Positions 1-9,696 of a stretch of DNA of 64,000 bases are shown one piece after another; within the stretch, counting starts at the first letter, position 1; each line of letters begins with the position of its first letter. The notes under the pieces are model-generated. The model was not told the DNA's origin, made no database searches, and was given only the letters and a program-made list of their open reading frames with translations. Position numbers and translations under genes: made by a program. The stretch spans positions 744,001 through 808,000 of the forward strand of contig QXEO01000342.1 of assembly GCA_007115705.1 (NCBI GenBank). The letters are read 5' to 3'. The DNA comes from Dactylis glomerata. Lineage: Eukaryota > Streptophyta > Magnoliopsida > Poales > Poaceae.

Positions 1-360
1 GATTCCCAATGGAACAACAGATCACACTAAACTTGCAGCAGTATAACACCAAATCCAGATGAATTGGTGCGGAGGAATTCAGATGAATGCTTACAGCAGT
101 TCAACGAAGTAATCTTTAGTCTAAACGTGGTCTAACCCTAATTGAGGGGGTGCCCAGGGGTACTTATAGGCAGCCGGGCGACCTCAGCAAAGACCTGGCC
201 CAAAACATGCCTGGTTTGGGCCCAAACTGACTCGGTTCGACTCAAACGGGTACATACCGATCCATATATGGGTTCGGCCTAATTTTAGCACGCAGGCCAT
301 GTGTATAGCGCGCCTTAGACGTGTAGACATCGTGTCGAAGGTAGTCCTAGTGCGCCATCA
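1..360 (-). repeat. 3' LTR of minus-strand Gypsy (family G1), cut by window edge
   Basis: This is one of two near-identical G1 LTR copies in the window. The other lies exactly 7,462 bp further on (7,463-7,822), with no indel between them. Read on the minus strand it starts TGATGGCGCACTAGG at position 360, followed on the internal side by a Gypsy polyprotein tail. The other end lies before the window. About 15 mismatches separate the two copies by eye. The sequence also resembles the G2 LTRs at 9,125-9,615 and 21,756-22,378, so G1 and G2 are subfamilies. Confidence 0.75.
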
Positions 361-453
361 CGTGCTCGTGCTCATCCAGACTTGATCTCCACTTGTCTCT
401 CGATCGCCGTCCTCCCTCTCCTCCCGCTGGCGATATCTTGACAGATGACGTAC

Positions 454-660
454 CTAAATACAACATAGTACATCACTTTTAGGTAGTATATAATTCGGAG
501 ATATCAAGACATTCTTTTCAACTAGGAAAGAATTCACCTTATAATAATCATCAATTAGACTCAATATTTCCTTCCAGCTCAAACACTCAAAATCAGCATG
601 ATCCATGATTGTATCCTCATCATCCTCCCTTTCTTCAAGAAAAGCCATCCTCGGCTTTGG
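454..660 (-). pseudogene. Gypsy G1 polyprotein C-terminal tail
   Basis: The minus frame reads a tail with ECLSWKEILSLIDDYY and VNSFLVEKNVLISPNYILPK just before the 3' LTR. The same tail recurs at 7,900-8,085. It resembles the end of the G2 polyprotein (VNSLLIEPNLLFSENFILPK at 12.6 and 22.5 kb), which follows the integrase in that element. No catalytic domain lies in this piece. I read it as the conserved 3' end of a retrotransposon gene, not a host protein. Confidence 0.6.
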
Positions 661-863
661 GTAAGCTGAAAGTGGTAGGAACAAAAAGAACAACGTGTAC
701 GCAGAGTATGTGTATACATAACATGTTGTATTATTTTTGTTCACATGAAAAATATGTCGACTATACATCAAGCAACTTAAATTGCAGGTATAAGTGAAGT
801 ACAAAGAATCATCATAATGGGGAAAAACAAAGAGATATATAGTCTTATTGTTCAGTATCAAAT

Positions 864-2681
864 TCAGTTTTCGCAAAGAAGTTCTATGATCAATTTGTGA
901 TGCACTAAATTAAACCAATCCAAAAGATATGTAAATATAATTGGTTTAGACCATGCTTCAACTGCGCTACTCTGATTATTATAAACAAGTGATGAATTTA
1001 CACAAATATCATCAACAATATGGGCATGATCATTATGTTTGGCAGATAAGAAGCAACTCAAATTGCAAATATAAGTAATGGGTAGATCAATAGCACACTT
1101 AGTACAAACATGTTGAGACAAACACATTGAATATAGCAAATCAGATTCTAAACTAACAAGATTGGAACAACCCAGTTGAGGTAAATCAATTATGTGAGAC
1201 TGGAACACATCAAGTATACCAGCATACATCATACTATTTCGAAAATTAACCATTGTCCCATAGCAAAAACACTTCGACACATAGCATATAGGACTGAAAA
1301 CAACAAGTTTCAGTTCATTAATTCTATCACAGGTTATGCATATGTTATCGACAAGAAAATTATCATTCATGCTATATTCACCAATCAAGTTAAACATGAA
1401 GCAATAGGCATGTGTGATAGAATTCAAATATGAAATTTCAGAAATCTTATTCATAGCACAACGCAAACTAAGAGGTTCTTTTAGCATGATGGAATACACA
1501 ATGTCATTTGATGGTATTCTAGCAAGTACTTCCTTATGTGTCAGCACTACCACATGATCAAAATTCGAAATCAAATTATCACATGGTGCAGAAACATTAG
1601 TGCAAGATAAATCACTAGAAGGAACCAGCAAAGGAGTAGACTCACAAATATTATCCATAGCTGCTGGTTCTGGTTCCAAATCAGTACCTATGTCAATGAC
1701 ATGCTCCTCAGAAGAAGTAGGCACTGGAACATCCTCCTCAAGTGATAATGCACAAACCGGTGATGCAGGTTGTAAAATAGGCGGCTCCCTTTCTTCAAAA
1801 GCAACCTGCATATCACAAGAAACAACACTAGGAGTAGACAAAGTTACATTAGTTGAAATATCCTCACATATCCTATCGTCGACTACTCTTGTGTTTTGAT
1901 TTTTGCTCATACTCTCAAAGTGTATGCTCTCAACCTCACGTTTGGTGGAATCACACAGCTCACTTTTTATAACACTCTCACTCAATTTGGCTATGTGGCT
2001 CTCATTCTCACATGGGTTGTGAAGCACACCATGGTCAAGATGGCAAATAATGGGACTGCCACCATCCATCATGACCTTGTGCTTAGGCGACAAGCAGAAC
2101 TCCTTTGTCCTCTCCTTGCGAAGAAGATGATTCTTATGAAACTGTTCAGCTATTAGATGCAGCCAAGCACGCCGCTGCTTATTCCACTTGAACGAAACTG
2201 TCGGCCTATCACGACAAGGCTGAGCATGATAGGTGTGGAACCAAGGATAACCCAACAGAATATGACAGGATTCAAGTGGCATTGGGGATACACCACAACG
2301 AATAACCTCGGTATGCCCTCTGTAAGTAACAGGAACGTCAGCGATGTGTGAAATCAGCAAGGTGCCATATGAGGAACGCAAGAGGTATGGTGCTGTACTA
2401 GCACGTGTGGCTAGGTGCAACGTCTCGACGATCTCAATGCTGATTAAATTGATGGTAGAGATGTGGTCAATGGTGGTTGCAGCACATCTATCTCCAATCA
2501 TCACACCATGGTGAAAGAGACCATCACCGTCAAAGTTTCCACGTTCTTCCTCCCAAAAAGTGGCACTACAATATCTGTGGCGGAAAAAATGATATCTGCC
2601 AGCCTCCACAGTATCCATAACATCATCTGCCATAATTAGTGCAGCAACAAATATGCATATATGGGGAAACACTCTACTCAC
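864..2681 (-). CDS. Degenerate retropepsin-like ORF of non-autonomous Gypsy element
   Basis: An open frame of 605 codons on the minus strand. Residues about 75-180 resemble the aspartic protease of plant Gypsy polyproteins: a strand ending IDHIST where the family has IDGGS, then LHLATRA, then ILLGYPWFHTY where the family has ILLGRPWQ. The active-site triad thus keeps its Asp but loses the Gly-Gly-Ser, so protease activity is doubtful. Residues about 200-605 are an acidic, Ser- and Cys-containing stretch with no motif I recognise. RT, RNase H and integrase are absent before the polyprotein tail at 454-660. The length of the open frame suggests the ORF was under selection until recently, or that the insertion is young. 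The start is the first ATG of the frame; the true 5' end may have been lost at the junction near 2,690. Confidence 0.55.
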   Translation of the reverse strand: MSRVFPHICIFVAALIMADDVMDTVEAGRYHFFRHRYCSATFWEEERGNFDGDGLFHHGVMIGDRCAATTIDHISTINLISIEIVETLHLATRASTAPYLLRSSYGTLLISHIADVPVTYRGHTEVIRCGVSPMPLESCHILLGYPWFHTYHAQPCRDRPTVSFKWNKQRRAWLHLIAEQFHKNHLLRKERTKEFCLSPKHKVMMDGGSPIICHLDHGVLHNPCENESHIAKLSESVIKSELCDSTKREVESIHFESMSKNQNTRVVDDRICEDISTNVTLSTPSVVSCDMQVAFEEREPPILQPASPVCALSLEEDVPVPTSSEEHVIDIGTDLEPEPAAMDNICESTPLLVPSSDLSCTNVSAPCDNLISNFDHVVVLTHKEVLARIPSNDIVYSIMLKEPLSLRCAMNKISEISYLNSITHAYCFMFNLIGEYSMNDNFLVDNICITCDRINELKLVVFSPICYVSKCFCYGTMVNFRNSMMYAGILDVFQSHIIDLPQLGCSNLVSLESDLLYSMCLSQHVCTKCAIDLPITYICNLSCFLSAKHNDHAHIVDDICVNSSLVYNNQSSAVEAWSKPIIFTYLLDWFNLVHHKLIIELLCEN

Positions 2682-2689
2682 TCAAAACT

Positions 2690-2965
2690 GACAAGAAAAG
2701 GTCGAATTCAAACTCGGCGCATGACTCACACATGCGTGCTGGGACCTAATTGATTAACAGTATTAGGCTCGGTAACTGGCTGCTAATGATAGTGGTTGGT
2801 TTAACAAGTCACGAGTTCTAACTGGAAACAGATAGAAACATCTGGAATTTGGAGTCTATATAAAGGTCCCACCCTCTAGCCTCAATATGCATTGTGAGCG
2901 GCACCACCGATAAGGCAGAGGAATAGAGGGTAGGCCGTTTAGCTCCAAAACCCTAATTTCTTACA
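2690..2965 (+). repeat. 5' LTR remnant of plus-strand Copia-like element
   Basis: The segment has a TATA-like TATATAAAGG near 2,857-2,866 and ends in TTCTTACA. It is followed at 2,967-2,978 by TGGTATCAGAGC, the primer-binding site complementary to initiator methionine tRNA. That makes it the downstream end of a plus-strand LTR. Its upstream end is not recognisable: the 3' LTR of this element starts TGTAGGAATTTG (6,619) and no such start is seen here. The left boundary, against the G1 element, is approximate. Confidence 0.6.
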
Positions 2966-5900
2966 TTGGTATCAGAGCCTTGGCCGAACGTGTTGATCGT
3001 CGGAATTTTAACTCTGGTCAGCCGTCGTTTTCTGCTTCCGCCGCCGCACCATAGCGCTGCGATTGCTCTTATCGCACTATCACGTCGGATGGATTTATTG
3101 CCGACGAAATCTAGATCGGCGTCGTCTACGCCGAAGAAAAGATCCGCTGCACACTCTGGCCTTATCCTTATCGTGTCCGCTGTGAATCTCTACCGCCGCT
3201 AGCAAATTTGATCTACAGCTCGCACCTTTTTTTATCGTGAGATTCATCGGTCGCCGCTCGTCTTCTTTGTGCACGATCTGCAATCGATTACGTGGTTCGG
3301 ATCTCGTGCAAACGGATGGAGGAATTCAGCCACCGGTCGGAATCGAGGTTTCGAGGAACATCAACACAAGTCGCTGCAATCTCGTCGGCTCTACGCACCT
3401 CGACACGGAATCTGCAACTCGTAACCCGCTCTATGCCTCTGCTCCGACTACCCGAGGAAATCAGCCGCGCTCTCCGCGACCAGGCGCCCCGCCACTCACC
3501 CCGCTCTCGACGACCACGACGAGCTCGCCCCAAGCCCAATCCCGCCGGTTTGGCGAGTTCGCGGAACTCCAAAATTCCCGTGCTGCTGGACACTCCGCCG
3601 TCGGGCAATCACCTGCCCTGTTTAGTCCTGGCCCCATCGAAACCACAAGGGCCGCCACTCCCCACTGTAAACCGCCTCATCTAATCGTCATGCCAAGGAC
3701 GCAGTAGCACCGGATAGAGACCTGCAACGCGTCGCGATCCCGGTTTCGTCAGGCTTGCAAGTGAGGACTTGTTCGGCTCCCTAAACTGCAAAATCGCTCC
3801 TCCTTTCACAAGGAAGATGCATCAACGCCCATCTCCTCGTACGAATCACCACCGCTGTTTGGAATTTGCAATGTTCACTGTTGAAGCTATGTTTCTACAT
3901 TGACTCTGTTTGAGCAACCTGGAATTTCTGCTATAGTCGCAATACTGTATTTTTTTCGTCAATGAGCTTGCCATCTTGCTGAATCTCTGCACAATAAGCT
4001 TGACCTCTCGTCCACCGGCCGCTCGGAACTTTCGAGACTGCGTTACTACTGATAACTGGTTCCATCTCCTTCAGCCGTGTTGCTGCTTGGATTGCTGATA
4101 TGGCTTCACAAACCGTATTTTTATTGCAAGGAGAAACATATTGTTAGCTGCAGTCTCAAGGAATGTGCTTACTCGAGCTGCATGCTGACCAAGGATAGAA
4201 GGCAATAGATTACAGCTACCGCTGGTTTGAATTGACCAAGCAAATAATTTAAGGCAACGTTTTCAAGACAGAATGGCAATCAAACGTCGCTCATCAGCTA
4301 TTCGACGGAGCTACACTGGAATTTGGTGTACTCTGGAACTCCTCAAAGAACTCTACGTTAGAGTCTCTCATATTTGCCGGAATAATCTTGAGATGGTTTT
4401 TCTTGTTGATTACCACTACCGTATGTCTGATTTTATTGTTTGCACTAATATTTATTTATCACAACTTTTCCATATATATAGAATGACAAGGCTTGTTAAT
4501 TATGGATTATGAACTTTAAGTGGGAGGAATATCTGTTATGGATTTTATTTCCAATGTGGTATTTCTAGTATTTTACTTTTACACTCCCATTGGCTATCCA
4601 ACTAGTTTACCTCATTCACGACTTGGTCACATATCAAGGAACGGAATTAAGTGGCTTATTAATTCTGGAATTCTAAGCTTTAGTGGGAAGATTTTGGTTC
4701 TTCATCAACATATTAATATGGTATTTATGGACACTCCCACTAAAGGTAAACTTGTTTATTTTATTTTATTTTATTTTATTCCTTCATGATTGCACTTGAT
4801 ATGGTTAATTATAAATTTCTCAATAGAAGTCGGAAGGTTTTTGTTATATTTTGAACATCTCATACTGAAGTGAAAATCAGTTATCAAAGGAATTAAAGAT
4901 TTGAGAACTGATTGGTGGGGGAAGTACACTTCAGGAATATTAATTGAAACATATATAAGGAGCATGGAATTATTCAGCATTGTACTATGGAGTATACTTC
5001 ACAGTTGAATGGAGGAATATAACTCTTGGTTTTTTCTCTTGATTATTTGGAAACTTACATTCTACTATTTGTTCAACTGTTTATTATCTCTCACAAACAC
5101 TTCTTATGTTCTGTGAACTGGAAGAAAACTTTCTATTTATATTTTTGACAACATTGAGATGATACGCTATATTACTGCAAATCAACCCTGTTATTTTTTG
5201 GAGGAATCAACTAGATCAAATGCTATCAAATTTGTCCTGGAAAGGAAACATGGTGGAAAGTAGGAATCAATATATTTTATCAAGGCTGGAATTATTACCA
5301 ACCATATCACACATGAATCTCATGTGGAATACTATTAGTACCCCGAAGGTAAACACATGTCAATCTCCCATCACTGACACGCTTAGGAAAAGTGGGAGGA
5401 ATCAACATAAACCATCATATCTATGGTATTGGTTTAAATTTGTAGAAGTCACTCTATATTTTAGAGGAACACTAAGCTCAAAGGAATGACTTGAGATTTT
5501 TACTAATGTTAAATATATGTGGAAGCATTGCGGAAAGGAAGAAACTCAATGAGGAAAGAACAAAAGTTTGGGAACTTGCAACTTTACCAAACAACTGCAT
5601 ACCTATATGTTTAATGCAACATGCTCAGTGCAAATTATAATCTAGGCTTGTTGCTAAATTCTTTACACAAAGGAAATGTTTATACTTTGTGGAAGCTCTT
5701 TCTCCTATGAGAATTACTGCTACTCTAGAATTTAGAGAATGTGGGAACAAAGATAGGGTTTGCTAAAACAAACAATAACAATTCATGTTATTGGAAGACG
5801 TTTCACATAAATGGTATTTCAGGTCATATGGTTTTCTATATGATGGAAGATGGTTATATGAAAGGTATGGCCAAAGCTTCCTATGTTTTGGGAGTGGAAA

Positions 5901-6618
5901 TACAGAATATGTTTTGAATTTTTTTTCTATGGAAAGCTGCAAATCTGTCGTGTACCTTTGATAAAAGGGAATTATTACTCTTTGAGGAATTTGAACTCGT
6001 GAGGAAGAATAATTGTCATCCAATAATTATTTTGGGACATTATTCATACGACCTAATGTTAGCCATGCCGTTTGAAATATTTCTATTTTGATTAGCATGA
6101 TAACACTTGTTGGAATTGTTAGCAAGTGGAAGGCAAATTCTATAAAAATTGTTGGAAAGGAAATAATTACGATATTATGTCAAGGAATCATGAAATATTC
6201 ATTATACTTTGATGGTCACAACCTTCAGTTGCATTGATAAATGGATGCTATTTTTTGGCAAGACGGTCTTCATGAAAGGTAATCTATTTAGTATATATGT
6301 TATGGTTTAATATATATTTTCGTAGGTCTTCATGGTGTATAAAGGAAACAATATGTAAATGTTTTTCTTGTATGAAAGATGGATACTTTGATGTGCTAGA
6401 AGAATCAAAGGAAGGCATGTAGCTAAAGGAATTATTTGACTATTATTATGGTTGTGGAAGGCGCATCATAACCTGTTACTTTGTGATAATATGACTCTAA
6501 AAGTCACAAAGCTTATATTGCAATATGAATGCATCGAGGGAAGCAATTACCTTTTGACCATGCTAATAGCATGGGAATTCACTTTGTTGGATAAAAATAT
6601 TTTCAGCCAAGTGGGAGA
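2966..6618 (+). mobile_element. Degraded Copia-like internal region
   Basis: It begins with the primer-binding site at 2,967 and ends with the polypurine tract CAAGTGGGAGA just before an LTR start at 6,619. Coding traces are few. At about 4,610-4,680 a plus frame reads HSRLGHISRNGIKWLINSGI, the GAG-pre-integrase motif of Copia. The first 800 bp are GC-rich, the rest AT-rich with very frequent GGAAT words. No frame is long enough to be functional. I call it a dead or non-autonomous Copia relative. Confidence 0.55.
4755..4780. repeat. TTTTA microsatellite
   Basis: About five tandem copies of the pentamer TTTTA lie within the degraded Copia internal region. Confidence 0.8.
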
Positions 6619-7308
6619 TGTAGGAATTTGTGGCTTGCAATATTTAATATGTTACTACATTGTTATACTCCCGGAATCAAATACTCGGTGTGGAAATATT
6701 CATGGAAATAACAGGGAATTATTGATGCGGAATTGTACTTAAGGAAGCCGGTACGGCTATACTGGAATACAGTGTATATGAATATGCTGGAATTATACCC
6801 GGGAACAGTATAGAGCGGAATGCCAGGTTGTCCATAGGATTGGCTCTATGGATTGTCAAAGCCTGTGAGTTCCGGCTTCCTTAAGTACAATTCCGCATCA
6901 ATAATTCCCTGTTATTTCCATGAATATTTCCACACCGAGTATTTGATTCCGGGAGTATAACAATGTAGTAACATATTAAATATTGCAAGCCACAAATTCC
7001 TACATCTCCCACTTGGCTGAAAATATTTTTATCCAACAAAGTGAATTCCATGCTATTAGCATGGTCAAAAGGTAATTGCTTCCCTCGATGCATTCATATT
7101 GCAATATAAGCTTTGTGACTTTTAGAGTCATATTATCACAAAGTAACAGGTTATGATGCGCCTTCCACGACCATAATAATAGTAAAATAATTCCTTTAGC
7201 TACATGCCTTCCTTTGATTCTTCTAGCACATCAAAGTATCCATCTTTCATACAAGAACAACATTTACATATTGTTTCCTTTATACACCATGAAGACCTAC
7301 GAAAATAT
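6318..7308. repeat. Large inverted duplication of a Copia 3' end
   Basis: The left arm (about 6,318-6,751) is repeated in inverse orientation at about 6,869-7,308, separated by a 117-bp spacer. Both arms contain the polypurine tract and the LTR start TGTAGGAATTTG, so the palindrome duplicates the 3' end of the Copia-like element. The same 70-residue open reading appears on the plus strand at 6,500-6,742 and on the minus strand at 6,881-7,093. The outer end of the right arm abuts the truncated G1 LTR at 7,309. Confidence 0.85.
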
Positions 7309-7822
7309 TCTGTATAACTTGGGAGACTTGGTGTCACCGATGAACTCTCCTCGCTTGAACCCTGATGCCAATGCAACAGCTCTCAAACCCTGTAGGATAT
7401 TCACGACTCCACACACTTGCGCACGTAGCCGTCGACCACGAAACGGTAGTTTGCAATCTACTGATTCCCAATGGAACAACAGATCACACTAAACTTGCAG
7501 CAGTATAACACCAAATCCAGATGAATTGGTGCGGAGGAATTCAGATGAATGCTTACAGCAGTTCAACGAAGTAATCTTTAGTCTAAACGTGGTCTAACCC
7601 TAATTGAGGGGGCGCCCAGGGGTACTTATAGGTGGCTGGGCATCCTCAGCATTGACCTGGCCCAAAACCTGTCTGGTTTGGGCCCAAACTGACTCGGTTC
7701 GGCTCAAACTGGTACATACCGACCCATATATGGGTTCGGCCTAATTTTAGCATGCAGGCCATGTGTATAGCGCGCCTTAGACGTATAGACATCGTGTCGA
7801 AGGCAGTCCTAGTGCGCCATCA
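7309..7822 (-). repeat. Second G1 Gypsy LTR copy, truncated
   Basis: It is homologous to positions 1-360 (offset 7,462), with about 150 bp more of the distal part visible. The minus-strand LTR start is at 7,822. The distal end is cut where the inverted repeat arm begins at 7,308, so no primer-binding site is seen. Confidence 0.75.
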
Positions 7823-8085
7823 TGTGCTCGTGCTCATCCAGACTTGATCTCCACTTGTCTCTCGATCGCCGTCCTCCCTCTCCTCCCGCTGGCGATATCT
7901 TGACAGATGACATACCTAAATACAACATAGTACATTGCTTTAGGTAGTATATAATTTGGAGATATTAAGACATTCTTTTCAACTAGGAAAGAATTCACCT
8001 TATAATAATCATCAATTAGACTCAATATTTCCTTCCAGCTCAAACACTCAAAATCAGCATGATCCATGATTGTATCCTCATCACA
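7823..8085 (-). pseudogene. G1 polyprotein tail, second copy
   Basis: The minus frame repeats the tail seen at 454-660 (IMDHADFECLSWKEIL, VEKNVLISPNYILPK). Homology to the first copy ends within the word ATCCTCATCA at about 8,085, where a different Gypsy LTR is joined. The element upstream of this point has been lost. Confidence 0.65.
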
Positions 8086-9124
8086 ATCCGAGAACTCCAC
8101 AAGTATTAAGTTGCGAACAACAGATAATTGCATTAAGCAAAGTGTGTAATGTAAACAAAGCATATGCCCTTGAGCATATGAATGTTGTTTTCTCCCTAGT
8201 AGCAACAGCACATCTACAACCTTAGAGGTTTCTGTCACTCCCCCAGGTTAAATAGAGGCATGAACCCACTATCGAGCATAAATACCCCCTCTTGGAGTCA
8301 CTAGCAACTACTCGGCCAAGATAGCTACTAACAACGGAGAGCATGCAAGATCATAAACAACATAGAGATAACAAAAGATAATATTCAGTACAGCAACTCA
8401 ATCATAAACACCAATATTCATCGGATCCCAACAAACCAAACATGTAGAATTACATAACGGTGATCTCAATCATGTAGGGCAGCTCATGAGATCTAAACAT
8501 GAAGCACATGGTGGAGGAGACAACCATCTAGCTACTGCTATGGACCCATAGTCCAAGGTAGACTACTCACTCATTGCTCCGAAGGCAAGCATGGCGATGA
8601 AGAAGACCTCCGGTGGCGATTCCCCTCTCCGGCAGGGTGCCGGGAAGAGCTTCTGGACCCTCCCGATCTTCGGGTCGACGACGGCGGCGGATCGCGATGT
8701 GTTCTGGAAAAGTGATCGGGTACTTAGGTTTTTTCCGTCGGGGGGTCTTTATAGGCGAAGGGGCAATGTCAGAGGAGGGGCCAGGCGCCCTCACGCCAAG
8801 GTGGCGCGGCCCAGGCCCTGGCCGCGCCAGCCCTGTGTGTGGGGCCCTGGTGGCCCCTCTCCTTTTCTCCTTCGGATCTCTGGAAGCTTCCGGGTAAAAT
8901 AAGACTTCAGGAACTTGTTTCGTCCAATTCCGAGAATATTTCCTGTGTATCACTTCTGAAACACAAAAACAGCAGAAAACAGGGAACTGGCACTATGGCA
9001 ACTCGTTAATAGGTTAGTTCCGGAAAATGCATAAAAGTGCCACGAAGTGTAACGAAACAGTAGGCAAATAGTGTAAAAACAAGCATGGAGCATCAAAAAT
9101 TATAGATACGTTGGAGACGTATCA
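8086..9124 (-). repeat. Truncated LTR of Gypsy family G3, minus strand
   Basis: Read on the minus strand it starts at 9,124 with TGATACGTCTCCAACGTATC and aligns with the plus-strand LTR that starts at 29,308: shared text includes the GC-rich block with TTCTCGGAATTGGACGAAAC and the stretch with TTACACACTTTGCTTAATGC. Alignment stops near 8,086, about 1 kb in, so its 3' third is missing. It cuts the G2 LTR at 9,125. Confidence 0.75.
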
Positions 9125-9615
9125 GTCACCAGATGCAATAGATCTTCAACCCTATAGATATTCGCAACACGACACGCTTGCACAGTCGTTCGACTACGGT
9201 GGTTTGAGAGCTTCCAATTCCTAATGGAACGACAAATCTCACAGCAATTTCAGTAGCAAACCTTCAGAGCGAAACACACATGAAGGGGTTTGATAATCCT
9301 TAGCATAACACAAGAGGAATATCGTAGTTATGAAGAAATCTTGAAGTTGTTCGGCTGATCTAGGGGGGTTCTGAGTTTAACGTAATCTAACCTTATAGAG
9401 GGGGCGCCCCAGGGGTATATAAAGGGGGTGGGGCGTCCTAGACAAAGACCTGGCCCAAAACCAACCTGGTTTGGGCCCAAATAGACTCGGTTCGACTCAA
9501 ACGAGCACATACCGACCCATACATAGGTTCAGCCTAATTCTGGCACGCAGGCCATGAGTGTGGCGCGCCTTAAACGTGTAGACATCATGTTGTAGGCTGT
9601 CATAGTGCGCCATCA
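9125..9615 (-). repeat. 3' LTR of minus-strand Gypsy G2, truncated
   Basis: It aligns with the complete LTR at 21,756-22,378. The first roughly 130 bp of the plus-strand orientation are missing at 9,125, where the G3 LTR is joined. The internal-side end (TGATGGCGCACTATG on the minus strand) is at 9,615, preceded by the purine-rich CTACGTGAGAAAGTCTA. Confidence 0.75.
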
Positions 9616-9696
9616 TAGACTTTCTCACGTAGACTTGACGTTTTGGTGATCTCCTGGTGCACCTGCCTCCCTCTCCTCCCTCACGCACTTGATCAT

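Noticed and set aside
3095..3707. Overlapping frames in the GC-rich leader after the primer-binding site at 2,967
   Set aside because: Frames on both strands overlap, with no capsid or zinc-knuckle motif; this looks like a degraded leader/gag region of the Copia remnant.
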